Part shown: piece by piece, positions 8,103-16,387 of the stretch
Numbering within the stretch: position 1 is the first letter of the stretch
Layout of the letters: every line of letters starts with the position of its first letter
Assembly: GCA_947447265.1 (NCBI GenBank)
Contig: CANFKC010000041.1
Location: 1-47,533 of the forward strand
Direction of reading: 5' to 3'
Origin: Chitinophagaceae bacterium
GTDB lineage: Bacteria; Bacteroidota; Bacteroidia; Chitinophagales; Chitinophagaceae
Length of the DNA: 47,533 nt
Made by a program: the position numbers and the translations under genes
Notes under the pieces: generated by a model
What the model was told of the DNA's origin: nothing
What the model saw: the letters and a program-made list of their open reading frames with translations, nothing else
Database searches by the model: none

Positions 8103-8771
8103 TTATTCTTTGCCTGCGATCACTACTACTATTTCGCCCTTGGGTGGGTGCGCTTCGTAGTGGGCGGCAAGCGCTTCCAGTGTACCCTTATTGGTTTCTT
8201 CAAACATCTTAGTAAGCTCGCGGCAAACAGCAGCCTGGCGTTCCGCACCAAAGTAGAGGGTAAACTCCTGCAACGATTTTGCCAGTCTGTGCGGCGATTC
8301 GTAAAGGATAATGGTCCGCTCTTCTTCTGCAAGCTTTTTGAGCATGGTTTGCCGGCCCTTTTTAGGTGGCAGAAAGCCCTCAAACGTGAAGCGGTTAGAA
8401 GGAATGCCAGATTGCACTAATGCCGGCACAAATGCGGTAGCACCCGGCAGGCATTCAACCTTAATATTGTTCTTTATACATTCCCGCACCAGCAAAAACC
8501 CCGGATCAGATATACCCGGAGTACCGGCATCAGTAATTAGTGCAAAAGTTTTACCTGCACTCATCTGGTCAACCAGGTGCGGTACTACTTTATGTTCGTT
8601 GTGCTGGTGGTAAGGCGTAAGTGGTTTTTGTATGTTGTAATGCTTTACCAATACAGAGCTGGTTCGGGTGTCTTCGCACAAAATACACTCCACGCTCTTC
8701 AATATCTCTACCGCACGATAGGTGATATCGCCCAGGTTCCCTATTGGAGACGGAATGAGGTATAATGGCAT
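8103..8771 (-). CDS. rsmI: 16S rRNA 2'-O-ribose C1402 methyltransferase
   Basis: From the ATG at 8771 the protein has 222 residues and begins MPLYLIPSPIGNLGDITYRA, the family start. It contains CEDTRTS, the glycine-rich SAM-binding segment ALITDAGTPGISDPGFLLV, LPGATAFVPALVQSG, FEGFLPPKKGRQ and YESPHRL. RsmI methylates the 2'-OH of C1402 in the 30S decoding region. The protein is shorter than the 286-residue E. coli enzyme at the C terminus, which is usual in Bacteroidota. The frame extends upstream to 8903, but only through the dispersed repeat element, so that start is rejected. Confidence 0.93.
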   Translation of the reverse strand: MPLYLIPSPIGNLGDITYRAVEILKSVECILCEDTRTSSVLVKHYNIQKPLTPYHQHNEHKVVPHLVDQMSAGKTFALITDAGTPGISDPGFLLVRECIKNNIKVECLPGATAFVPALVQSGIPSNRFTFEGFLPPKKGRQTMLKKLAEEERTIILYESPHRLAKSLQEFTLYFGAERQAAVCRELTKMFEETNKGTLEALAAHYEAHPPKGEIVVVIAGKE

Positions 8772-8799
8772 AGTTGTAAAATTTAAATATTTAAAACGC

Positions 8800-8914
8800 A
8801 AATTCCAGGACAAAATTCCTGATATCCCCGAAGCAATCTCAGATGCTTCGTATCGTCTTGTGAATTTGCTTCGTACCTCGCAATGACCATGTAATTTTTG
8901 CAATCCTGGAATTT
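8800..8914. repeat. 115-bp dispersed palindromic element with 11-bp terminal inverted repeats
   Basis: The element is bounded by AAATTCCAGGA (8800-8810) and its exact inverse TCCTGGAATTT (8904-8914). The inside contains GAAGCAATCTCAGATGCTTC (a hairpin) and, on the minus strand, GTCATTGCGAGG followed by ACGAAGCAA. This is the hallmark of a widespread GTCATTGCGAGG...GAAGCAATCT palindromic repeat that occurs in many bacterial genomes. It lies between purS and rsmI and was probably inserted into the operon spacer. Confidence 0.65.
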
Positions 8915-8922
8915 AGCGAAGC

Positions 8923-9174
8923 TTAGCCTTCTGTAACAGTAAAAGTAAAGGCTTCCATAACCTGGTTTGCCAGTAATTTTTTACACGCTTCTGTAGTTGC
9001 TTGCTCAGCGGCGGCCTGGTCAGCCGCCTCAATAGCAAGCGTAACATGCTTTCCAACCCTGGCACCCTGCACCTGAGTGAGGCCCAGATTGTGAAGGCTG
9101 TTAGTTACTGCCTTACCTTGTGGGTCAAGCAATTCTTTAAGTGGCATAATGTTGATGTGCGCAGTGTATTTCAT
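8923..9174 (-). CDS. purS: Phosphoribosylformylglycinamidine synthase subunit PurS
   Basis: This 83-residue protein has the normal PurS length and pattern: KYTAHINIMPLKELLDPQGKAVTNSLHNLGL, then VQGARVGKHVTLAIEA and ANQVMEAFTFTV. PurS dimers bridge PurL and PurQ in the FGAM synthase complex of purine synthesis. purL and purQ are not in the window. The gene follows pssA by 22 bases and is probably cotranscribed with it. The 115-bp repeat separates it from rsmI. Confidence 0.93.
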   Translation of the reverse strand: MKYTAHINIMPLKELLDPQGKAVTNSLHNLGLTQVQGARVGKHVTLAIEAADQAAAEQATTEACKKLLANQVMEAFTFTVTEG

Positions 9175-9196
9175 TATATGAGTTTGTTATGTTTTA

Positions 9197-9985
9197 TTAT
9201 TGTATAGCTGGTTTTTCCGGGTATTGGTAAACAAGTGAAAGTACCACGTATAAAGCGAATGCTACCAGCATTGCGGCATAACCTAAAAAAGGTATTGATG
9301 CGGCAGTTCCCAATACTATTACCAGCTGTGGCCAGCTGTAAGCCAGTTTAAGGCTGGATGGCATCAGCTTGAAAAATCTGATTTTAGATACCATTAACCA
9401 GCAAACCAACCCGATGATAACATACAAGGTAAGTCTGTAATGGTCGTGTATAAACGCAGGGAATTTCAATTGTCCCTTCCAGATAATAATGGGTAAAACA
9501 CCTACAAACATGCCCACAGCAGGCGTTGGCATGCCGATAAAGTGGCTCTTCTGGGTATCGGTAGTAATATTAAATATAGCCAGCCTTAATGCAGCAAAAC
9601 ACGCAATGAGGAAAGCAGGCGCCATGGCGAGCATATTTACATCCTGCGTATTCGGCAATTGCATGGAAGCATCCCAAAGGCACTTAAACATGATCATAGA
9701 CGGTGCCACACCGAAGGAAACCACATCGGCGAGCGTATCCAGGTCTTTACCAATAGGTGAAAATACTTTTAAGGCCCTTGCTACAAAGCCGTCGAGCATA
9801 TCACATACTCCGGCAATAACAATAAAGATACTGCCCATATACAATTGCTCCGTGCCCATTATCCATTGTAAGGATCCATCGGTCATGTTATGGTAAACAA
9901 AAGGCTGAGCGGTAAGAACGTAGGCTATGGCCAGACAACCGCAAAAAAGATTCCCAAGTGTTAAAAGGTTGGGCAAATGCTTCAT
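9197..9985 (-). CDS. pssA: CDP-diacylglycerol-serine O-phosphatidyltransferase
   Basis: This 262-residue integral membrane enzyme has the complete CDP-alcohol phosphatidyltransferase motif: D62-x2-D65-G66-x2-A69-R70-x8-G79-x3-D83-x3-D87 (in DMLDGFVAR...PIGKDLDTLADVVSFG). It makes phosphatidylserine, the precursor of phosphatidylethanolamine, from CDP-diacylglycerol and serine. N-terminal KHLPNLLTLGNLFCGCLAI is typical of the PssA type II family, and about seven hydrophobic segments follow. It heads the minus-strand unit pssA-purS-rsmI, with a consensus promoter box only about 8 bases before its ATG. Confidence 0.93.
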   Translation of the reverse strand: MKHLPNLLTLGNLFCGCLAIAYVLTAQPFVYHNMTDGSLQWIMGTEQLYMGSIFIVIAGVCDMLDGFVARALKVFSPIGKDLDTLADVVSFGVAPSMIMFKCLWDASMQLPNTQDVNMLAMAPAFLIACFAALRLAIFNITTDTQKSHFIGMPTPAVGMFVGVLPIIIWKGQLKFPAFIHDHYRLTLYVIIGLVCWLMVSKIRFFKLMPSSLKLAYSWPQLVIVLGTAASIPFLGYAAMLVAFALYVVLSLVYQYPEKPAIQ

Positions 9986-9992
9986 ATAGGGT

Positions 9993-10000
9993 CAAAAGTA
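9993..10000 (-). promoter_or_regulatory. Promoter -7 box of pssA
   Basis: TACTTTTG on the minus strand matches TAnnTTTG. A TTG about 20 bases upstream (10023-10021) could be the -33 element. Transcription would begin within a few bases of the pssA ATG, leaving almost no leader. Confidence 0.5.
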
Positions 10001-10204
10001 AGGATAATGCGGCAATTGTTCAATAACAATTCATCTTCCCGGAAAACTTGCACTTATTCCTGTGCAAAAAATAAAAAACAAAACGTCCATCAGCAATTCT
10101 TGCAGGAGAAACAGCCTACGCCCATCCCTAACTTCATGTTTAGTGTACGGCTACCCGCAATGTGATTTTTGACATTTTACGCATCCTTAGTATCTTCACG
10201 CATT

Positions 10205-12070
10205 ATGGCCACTTCAGCTCATTTTCCAGCCGACCCTGCTAATCCGCAAAAGGTTAGCAATACCCCATTTGCAAGCACGCAAGACGATAAATTGTGGCGC
10301 AATATTTTGCTCGCCAGTTTTGCGGCTATATTTATACTGATGACCGTTATGAGCTTTTCTTACGGTCTTTCGGGCGATGAAGTAGATATGAACGAATATG
10401 GTAAGGCCATTTTGAAATACTTTACTTCATTTGGTAGCGACCAAACTGTTTTTAACATGCCAAAAGAATTTAACCGCGATGGTGTTATACAATACTATGG
10501 TGGCTTCTTCGACCTTGTTTGTGCGGCTGTGAACAAAGTATCGCCATTGGGCGAATACCCTACCCGCCACGTACTGAACGCATGGGCAGGGTTCCTGGCT
10601 ATTCTGTTCGCTGCGAGAATTGCGGCGAAAGCATTTAACAGGCAGGCAGCTGTTTTTTGTGCCTGGCTCATGTTTCTGGCCCCGTTTTTTCTTGGTCATG
10701 CCATGAACAACCCTAAAGATATTCCATTTGCGGCTGCCTACATTGCTGCCATTTTTTACACGATTCGCCTGTTTGAAAAACTACCGAAACCAGCTGTTAA
10801 AGATTACATCTTCGTTATACTGGCAATTGGCATAACCATTAATATTCGTGTGGGTGGTATTCTACTTATACCTTACCTTTTTGTTTTTGCCGGACTCACT
10901 TATTTTGGCAAAAAGTGGTTCCAGAAAGAAAATATTGACCTGAAAACGTGGATCAAGCCACTTGCCATAGTAGCTGTCGCTGGCTACCTTGCCGGCAGTT
11001 TGTTTTGGCCGTACGGGCAAAAGAACCCAATAAGCAATCCGCTCACTGCTTTGCACGAAATGAGTAATTTCCAGGTGAATCTGAACCAGTTATGGGAAGG
11101 GACAAAAGTATTCTCCAACGAACTTCCTTCTAACTTCCTCACTAAAAGTTTCCTTATTTCAAACAGTTATGTACTCATCATTGGCCTTTTGCTGATGGCG
11201 GTATTCTTGCTAAAAGCACGGAAAAGCCCTGCGGCACCCATAATTTACTTTGTTGTATTCACTGGTCTTTTCCCTGTTTTTTACATCATATACTCTAAAG
11301 CTAATGTTTACCATTCCTGGAGGCACATCTTATTCTCGTTCCCTTCGCTGGCTATCGCGGCATCCGGTGGCTGGTACTTCCTCTCGCAGGCACTGGAAGA
11401 AAGGAAATTTAAGTTCGGGATGGCTGTAGCAGCAGTTTTGTTGCTGGAGCCTGCAGCATTTATTGTTTCTTCTTACCCTAATACGGTGTGCTATTTCAAT
11501 GGGTTTGCAGGCGGCGTTAAAGGTGCATACAGCAATTACGAAATGGACTATTACTATAATAGCATAAAGCAGGATGCCGATTACATTATTAAAAACGTAA
11601 TTCCGAAATATAAGCCTACTGATACCATTGTTATTGCCTGCAATGCTGCGCACCTGTTATCGAAATACCTTGTCGATTACAAAAATGTACAGGTACCCTA
11701 TGTTCGTTTCCGCGAACGCAACCAGAAGCAATGGGACTATTCTGTTTTCCATATTGCGCTGGTGCCTGATGATGAAATAAAAGCCCGCACATGGGTTTCA
11801 AAGTTCACCGAATTCAAGGCGCAGGTAAGCGATTGCCCGCTTTCGGCTGTTTCTAAAAGGCCGTCTTATGATGATGTTAAGGGTTTTGCCTTCCTGCAGC
11901 AAAATAATATCGATTCTGCAATGGCGCACTTCAATGCCTATATGGCCGTTAGCCCAGATGATGTGGGCATGCTTAATTACATGGCGAATATTTACCACCA
12001 GTTGAAGCGTGATGATATAGCACAAAAATATGCCGAACGCGCTAATAAGCTATTGTCTGTAGCAGAGTAA
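10205..12070 (+). CDS. GT39/ArnT-like membrane glycosyltransferase with C-terminal TPR
   Basis: From the ATG at 10205 the protein has 621 residues. After a short soluble N terminus come about ten membrane segments. The first periplasmic loop begins SFSYGLSGDEVDMNEYG, with the acidic GDE typical of lipid-linked-sugar glycosyltransferases of the GT39/PMT/ArnT (GT-C) fold. Other features are NNPKDIPFAAAY and a YHSWRHILFSFPSL loop. The C terminus (about residues 560-620) holds a TPR pair (QQNNIDSAMAHFNAYMAVSP ... YHQLKRDDIAQKYAERA). The acceptor is unknown. The frame is open back to 10169, but the likely promoter (TTTTGAC...TAGTATCTTC) overlaps that region, so 10205 is preferred. Confidence 0.7.
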   Translation: MATSAHFPADPANPQKVSNTPFASTQDDKLWRNILLASFAAIFILMTVMSFSYGLSGDEVDMNEYGKAILKYFTSFGSDQTVFNMPKEFNRDGVIQYYGGFFDLVCAAVNKVSPLGEYPTRHVLNAWAGFLAILFAARIAAKAFNRQAAVFCAWLMFLAPFFLGHAMNNPKDIPFAAAYIAAIFYTIRLFEKLPKPAVKDYIFVILAIGITINIRVGGILLIPYLFVFAGLTYFGKKWFQKENIDLKTWIKPLAIVAVAGYLAGSLFWPYGQKNPISNPLTALHEMSNFQVNLNQLWEGTKVFSNELPSNFLTKSFLISNSYVLIIGLLLMAVFLLKARKSPAAPIIYFVVFTGLFPVFYIIYSKANVYHSWRHILFSFPSLAIAASGGWYFLSQALEERKFKFGMAVAAVLLLEPAAFIVSSYPNTVCYFNGFAGGVKGAYSNYEMDYYYNSIKQDADYIIKNVIPKYKPTDTIVIACNAAHLLSKYLVDYKNVQVPYVRFRERNQKQWDYSVFHIALVPDDEIKARTWVSKFTEFKAQVSDCPLSAVSKRPSYDDVKGFAFLQQNNIDSAMAHFNAYMAVSPDDVGMLNYMANIYHQLKRDDIAQKYAERANKLLSVAE

Positions 12071-12269
12071 TTGCAAGCGGAACAAGCACTTCTGATACAC
12101 CAACTATAATTGGTGCGGGCTATGTATGCGTAGAAATTCATGTCATTAAACGCGGCAATCTCAACCTATCTCAACGAGAAAAGAGATCATGGCACGTAAT
12201 CAAAGGAGCAAGAAGCTAGCCACACATCAATTTTGAATTATCAGCAAATTTTCTAGAAGTGGATGGATA

Positions 12270-12668
12270 CTACTTGCCAAAGTAACTGCCTGAAAAAGGA
12301 GATTTTTTCTGCGACACTTGCTTTTCCTTGTGGGCAACGTACTGCTTAAATTGGTCAGGGGTAAGTACGGCTTTGATCTGGGCCTCTTTATTCTGTTTTA
12401 TTTTATTTCTACCTTCTTCGCGGGCGCCCTTGCTTTTCACTCTATCTAAACTATCGCATTGGAAGGCATAGGTGAGGTTTATTTCATTAACCTTATCGTA
12501 TTGATCGGTACCAAGGGTAAGGTTTTTATACATCCACCTCGTTTGTTCCCTAGCTTTCTCCTCTTCAATCGAAGTTCTTTTAGGCGGTTTGGGTTCGGTT
12601 CTTACCTGAGCATAACTGGTGGCAAGTGTCATAAATAACAACAAAAAGACGCTGGAGCATCTCTTCAT
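12270..12668 (-). CDS. Small secreted protein, Spy/DUF4890-like helical
   Basis: From the ATG at 12668 the protein has 132 residues with a clear signal peptide (MKRCSSVFLLLFMTLATSYAQ). The mature part is basic and helical: EEEKAREQTRWMYKNLTLG, then YDKVNEINLTYAFQCDSLDR, KIKQNKEAQIKAVLTPDQFKQY (an LTPDQF motif as in Spy/CpxP LTxxQ repeats) and a Lys-rich tail. Such proteins are periplasmic, and some act as chaperones; no function is proven for this one. It stands alone, convergent with the GT39-like gene. The frame extends to 12701, but that start would spoil the signal peptide. The 199 bases between 12070 and 12270 hold nothing recognisable. Confidence 0.65.
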   Translation of the reverse strand: MKRCSSVFLLLFMTLATSYAQVRTEPKPPKRTSIEEEKAREQTRWMYKNLTLGTDQYDKVNEINLTYAFQCDSLDRVKSKGAREEGRNKIKQNKEAQIKAVLTPDQFKQYVAHKEKQVSQKKSPFSGSYFGK

Positions 12669-12795
12669 TATTAATTTATTTGTCTTTACGCTATGCCTCA
12701 TATTTGTTAATAAAACAATCCTAACAAAAAATATCTTTATGCAATTTAGAGCTTTTCAGGTGAAAATCAAAATTAATTTTCGCCCTAAGAAAAGG

Positions 12796-13788
12796 CTACT
12801 TATACTTGAAAGTAACTTCAGTTGCACCAAATCCATACCTGCCGCTCCACTCGTTTTTATAGCGGCTAACCTCTGGTGTGCGTTTCAGCATGTTGTGCAC
12901 CTCGTCTTTCAGCTTCCCTTTTCCTAAACCGTGAATAATAATCATTCTATCCTGCCTATGTACAATGGCTATATGCAAATAACGTTCGAGCGTATCCAGT
13001 TGCCGGGTAATAATCTGCGCATTAGTTAGGCTGGCGTGGTCTTTGGTTAATTCTTCAATATGCAGGTCCAGTTCATACTTAGGCTTTTCAATATTGTGGC
13101 GGGTAATTAAGCCCTCTACGGGTGGCGCGGGCATAGGGGCTTCATTATGCTGTGGCAACTTTTTTATAACAAAGTCCTCCACCAATAAATAGCTGAACGA
13201 AGCGTCGCCATTGAACATTACATTATTCACGTGTTCGAATAATTTAGCAGGCTTGATGCGCAAAACACCTTCTTCCGGCGCCATCTTATCGCTGCTGATG
13301 TCCGTCAGTCTCCAATGGAAACGGGGCTGGTCATTCATATCGGGATAAGGAACATTGTGCAGGTAAAGGTTACCAAATGAATGCAGCATACCCTCATGGC
13401 GGAAAACACTTTTCTGATCTAACTTCAGGTCATAAGCAAAACGAACATCAACGGGTAGTTCGTTCAGTAAGTGCACTTTCAAAAAATCTACCTGCTCCTC
13501 CATCCCCTCTATCTTAAATACCGGGATGAAACTGAAATAAATACCCCTCGCAAGACGCTGTTTACGTTCAATTATCTTCTCTACCGGAACTACTGGCGGC
13601 GCCATTTTCTTTTGCGGCTTCTTTTCAGTAAACCATTTAAGATAAGGATGGTCTACATCATCCATATATACAGGAAACGAAGTGCCACCAACCTCAACTT
13701 CGAGCATTTGCTTATCAATAAGCGCTATCACCTCGCCTTCTTCGCCGGTTCTTTTTAATAATATTTTATCACCTACAGTAAACTTCAT
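12796..13788 (-). CDS. DUF2027 / Smr-domain protein
   Basis: This 330-residue protein begins with a small SH3-like beta segment (KFTVGDKILLKRTGEEGEVIALIDKQMLEVEV) and a Pro/Lys linker. A beta-rich DUF2027 region follows (about 75-230), and a C-terminal Smr domain (about 240-330) with ELDLHIEEL and the signature IIHGLGKGKLKDEVHNML. Smr domains, as in the C-terminal part of MutS2, have nicking-nuclease or nucleic-acid-binding activity. The MutS2 ATPase is absent, so this is a stand-alone Smr protein of the form common in Bacteroidota. A TATTTTTG promoter box lies about 31 bases before the ATG. Confidence 0.85.
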   Translation of the reverse strand: MKFTVGDKILLKRTGEEGEVIALIDKQMLEVEVGGTSFPVYMDDVDHPYLKWFTEKKPQKKMAPPVVPVEKIIERKQRLARGIYFSFIPVFKIEGMEEQVDFLKVHLLNELPVDVRFAYDLKLDQKSVFRHEGMLHSFGNLYLHNVPYPDMNDQPRFHWRLTDISSDKMAPEEGVLRIKPAKLFEHVNNVMFNGDASFSYLLVEDFVIKKLPQHNEAPMPAPPVEGLITRHNIEKPKYELDLHIEELTKDHASLTNAQIITRQLDTLERYLHIAIVHRQDRMIIIHGLGKGKLKDEVHNMLKRTPEVSRYKNEWSGRYGFGATEVTFKYK

Positions 13789-13818
13789 ATATCTTGCGGG
13801 TATAGTTACAAATCAGTT

Positions 13819-13826
13819 CAAAAATA
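13819..13826 (-). promoter_or_regulatory. Promoter -7 box of the DUF2027-Smr gene
   Basis: TATTTTTG on the minus strand fits TAnnTTTG exactly, about 31 bases upstream of the ATG at 13788. No clear -33 TTTG was found. Confidence 0.4.
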
Positions 13827-13876
13827 GTTCATTCCGGCTTCGTTTCAGCACACTATTATAAGGGAGGCAATATGGC

Positions 13877-14461
13877 CTATTCGGGCAAGGACCGGATTTT
13901 CAAAAACTCCACCATTTTTCTAATCGCTTTTCCCCGGTGGCTGATGCTGTTTTTCACCGTGAGTGGCAACTCACCAAACGTAGTTTCATAGCCATCCGGT
14001 ACAAATATAGGGTCGTAGCCGAAACCGCCTTCACCCTGCTTTGCCTCAATTATCCGTCCAGTGCAAATGCCTTCAAAATAGTATACTTCATCATCCCACA
14101 CCAGGCATATTACAGCTTTATAATACGCTGTCCTGTCTGTAACATCCTTTAATTCGCTGAGTACTTTCTGTAAATTAGCCTCATCGTCGCGCTTACCTGA
14201 ATAATGAGCGCTGATAACGCCAGGCGCACCGTTCAACCCATTTACACAAATTCCGCTGTCATCAGCAAATACATTTTTCCTGGAAAAGGCAGCAATTGCA
14301 GCAGCTTTAGCCAATGCATTTTCTTCAAAAGTGAAATAAGGTTCGGGTATATCTTCAGTGAAGCCTATGTCCTTCAGGGCAAGCACCTCAACACCCTCCA
14401 ACATCGGCCTTATCTCCCTTATTTTCCCCTCATTATTAGTCGCCATCACTAATTGCTGCAT
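13877..14461 (-). CDS. rdgB: dITP/XTP pyrophosphatase (RdgB/HAM1 family)
   Basis: From the ATG at 14461 the protein has 194 residues and opens with the family start (MQQLVMATNNEGKIREI). The motifs follow in order: TFEENALAKAAA, FADDSGICVNGLNGAPGVISAHYSG, GEGGFGYDPIFVPDGY and SHRGKAIRKM. HAM1/RdgB enzymes hydrolyse non-canonical purine nucleoside triphosphates to monophosphates and so keep hypoxanthine and xanthine out of DNA. The frame continues to a TTG at 14485, which is less likely. The gene lies 32 bases downstream of the racemase gene and may share its transcript. Confidence 0.93.
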   Translation of the reverse strand: MQQLVMATNNEGKIREIRPMLEGVEVLALKDIGFTEDIPEPYFTFEENALAKAAAIAAFSRKNVFADDSGICVNGLNGAPGVISAHYSGKRDDEANLQKVLSELKDVTDRTAYYKAVICLVWDDEVYYFEGICTGRIIEAKQGEGGFGYDPIFVPDGYETTFGELPLTVKNSISHRGKAIRKMVEFLKIRSLPE

Positions 14462-14493
14462 AATATACTGTATTAATGTTTTCAAAAATAGAC

Positions 14494-15198
14494 TTACAAG
14501 CTCCCTGACTCTCCCAGCATAAATGACACTGCTGTGTCCGAATGAATAAGCGTGGTATCAAAAACGGGGATGGTTACGTCGCTTTGCTTAATGAGTAAAG
14601 GTATTTCAGTACAACCTAAAATCACGCCCTCTGCTCCCCTGCTTTTCAACTCCTCAATTATTGCAACATAACGTTGCTTTGTCGCTTCTACAACTATTCC
14701 CTTACCCAATTCTTCAAAAATAGTTTTATGCACAAAGTCCCGGTCGGCCTCCTCGGGAATAATAGTTTGTATACCCCTGGCGGTCAATTTATCTTTAAAG
14801 AAATCGCGCTCCATGGTGAACTTCGTGCCAAGCAAACCGACCTTCTTTAGTCCCGCATGCTTTATTGTAATGGCTGTAGCTGTCGCAATATGAATCACCG
14901 GCAAATTAACCTCCTGCTCTAATCGTTCCGCATACATGTGCATGGTGTTGGCACAAAGCACTAAAGCAGTTGCTTTACCGTTTTTAAGGTGCATAGCGGC
15001 AGCTAGCAGCAACTGATAGGTGCCTTCTGTATCGCCAGCATTGTTTTTAGCAATGAGTTCCTGGTAATTAAAAGAATAAATAATGCATTCTGCAAAATTA
15101 TTTGCACCCAGCCTGGCATTAATACCCAGGTTGATATACCGGTAGTAATCAACGGTTGATACCCAACTTATACCACCAATGAGACCTATCCTTTTCAT
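14494..15198 (-). CDS. Aspartate/glutamate racemase family protein
   Basis: This 234-residue protein begins MKRIGLIGGISWVSTVDYY, as in PLP-independent aspartate racemases. The two catalytic cysteines are both present: C82 in LVLCANTMH and C196 in GVILGCTEIPLL. A KVGLLGTKFTME segment lies between the two pseudo-symmetric lobes. The family interconverts L- and D-amino acids by two-base chemistry; substrate choice (Asp, Glu or another amino acid) cannot be read from the sequence. A role in supplying D-amino acids or in amino-acid metabolism is inference. Confidence 0.88.
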   Translation of the reverse strand: MKRIGLIGGISWVSTVDYYRYINLGINARLGANNFAECIIYSFNYQELIAKNNAGDTEGTYQLLLAAAMHLKNGKATALVLCANTMHMYAERLEQEVNLPVIHIATATAITIKHAGLKKVGLLGTKFTMERDFFKDKLTARGIQTIIPEEADRDFVHKTIFEELGKGIVVEATKQRYVAIIEELKSRGAEGVILGCTEIPLLIKQSDVTIPVFDTTLIHSDTAVSFMLGESGSL

Positions 15199-15298
15199 GC
15201 TATTACGTAATTAAGAGTAGTCGCAAATTTAAGCGGCATTTTTATTGTGCGTGCCATTACAGCAACGTTGCTTAACTTTATTTTTCAAAACTATCATT

Positions 15299-15544
15299 AT
15301 GGCCTGGGAAGAGAAAAACGATTCACTATACCGTTGCTTTACATTTAAAGATTTCAGCGAAGCATTTGCGTTTATGACGCGTGTCGCCCTTATTGCAGAG
15401 AAACAAAACCACCACCCTACGTGGCAAAACACCTGGAATAAAGTGGAAATGTGGCTTAACACACACGACAAAGGCAACACTGTTACCGATATGGACAGAA
15501 AACTGGCTGCAGCAATTGACAAACTGGTACCTGCAACTGCCTAA
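15299..15544 (+). CDS. phhB: Pterin-4-alpha-carbinolamine dehydratase
   Basis: From the ATG at 15299 the protein has 81 residues and shows the PCD/DCoH family pattern: FKDFSEAFAFMTRVALIAE, the histidine motif EKQNHHPTW and a WLNTHDKGNTVTDMDRKLA ending. These histidines dehydrate the 4a-hydroxytetrahydropterin formed by aromatic amino-acid hydroxylases. No phenylalanine hydroxylase gene is nearby, and many bacterial PCDs have other roles (for example in folate metabolism). The frame extends to 15245, but that part is not conserved. A bidirectional terminator follows. Confidence 0.9.
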   Translation: MAWEEKNDSLYRCFTFKDFSEAFAFMTRVALIAEKQNHHPTWQNTWNKVEMWLNTHDKGNTVTDMDRKLAAAIDKLVPATA

Positions 15545-15548
15545 AACT

Positions 15549-15582
15549 AAAACAGCCTTTATCAAAAGATAAAGGCTGTTTT
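15549..15582. terminator. Bidirectional terminator between phhB and the outer-membrane protein gene
   Basis: A perfect 15-bp stem, AAAACAGCCTTTATC / GATAAAGGCTGTTTT, has a 4-base AAAA loop. It lies between two convergent genes and can serve both. Confidence 0.85.
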
Positions 15583-15623
15583 GTAAATATGATTAAGCAA
15601 ATAACTGATTGGCAGGTATCTGA

Positions 15624-16202
15624 TTACTGTTCAGTGTGCGTGCGACCGTGAGTCTTAAAGCGGTAAGATGCACCGAAGTTAAACAGACCTTTATAACCAA
15701 GACCTAATTCAACAAAACCGCCTAACTTACGACCTATCCTCATACCAAACGGAGTGATGTGGCCAGTAACTTTAGCACCAGACTCATCGGTATGGTGAGC
15801 ATAAATATCACGGTAAACAAAGAAATCATCAAATACAGTCATACCCAAAGAAGCGCCACCATATAATTTCACGCGGATCCGGTCCTGAGGATTATCGAAA
15901 TATGTATAGGTGAACTCTGGAGTGAATGAAAGGAAACTACCCCAGCTGCTGATGTTTTCATAGCCAAAGCCCATACCAATGGTCAGCTTTTTAGTAAGAT
16001 AGTATTTGTAGTTCAGCATACCCACGCCCGAAGAATTAGTGTACGGAGGCCTGCTGCCGTTTGCATGGTCAACAAGAGAGTATGCGCTGTATAAACCGTA
16101 AGCAACTGATATTTCACTTTTTCCCTTCTGCGCCTGGCTGAAAGGGATAAAGCCAAACATAGAAAGCGCAAGACAGAAAATGTAGATCTTTCTTTGCATC
16201 AT
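15624..16202 (-). CDS. Outer-membrane beta-barrel protein
   Basis: This 192-residue protein has a signal peptide (MQRKIYIFCLALSMFGFIPFSQAQ; start at 16202 or at the adjacent ATG 16199). Alternating amphipathic strands follow: SEISVAYGLYSAYS, YKYYLTKKLTIGMGFGYE, TPEFTYTYF, RVKLYGGASLGMTVFD, GFVELGLGYKGLFNFGASYRF. The Gly/Tyr-rich strands and the strand ending in an aromatic residue near the C terminus fit a small eight-stranded OmpW/OmpA-like barrel. The specific function is unknown. A near-consensus -7 box (TATCTTTA) lies about 45 bases upstream. Confidence 0.7.
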   Translation of the reverse strand: MMQRKIYIFCLALSMFGFIPFSQAQKGKSEISVAYGLYSAYSLVDHANGSRPPYTNSSGVGMLNYKYYLTKKLTIGMGFGYENISSWGSFLSFTPEFTYTYFDNPQDRIRVKLYGGASLGMTVFDDFFVYRDIYAHHTDESGAKVTGHITPFGMRIGRKLGGFVELGLGYKGLFNFGASYRFKTHGRTHTEQ

Positions 16203-16387
16203 AAAAATTGTATTTAGTGCGATGAATATAATTGGTTATAAGGGGCTAAAGATATAGTAAACTTTTAGTACTCCAAAACCTTTGTCATATTTTCCGCTTA
16301 AGAATGCGTAAAACACGGCGTAGACTTGACTGGGCTATCAAAATCACATGCATTACAGCACGAATGCCAGGTCTGTGCTAAGCAAGA

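Noticed and set aside
8772-8903. N-terminal extension of RsmI
   Set aside because: It translates the 115-bp dispersed repeat; the conserved RsmI start is at 8771.
12071-12269. Possible small RNA or gene remnant between the GT39-like gene and its convergent neighbour
   Set aside because: No open frame of note, no hairpin with T tract and no tRNA-like fold was found.
14462-14485. Longer RdgB start at a TTG
   Set aside because: The ATG at 14461 gives the conserved family N terminus.
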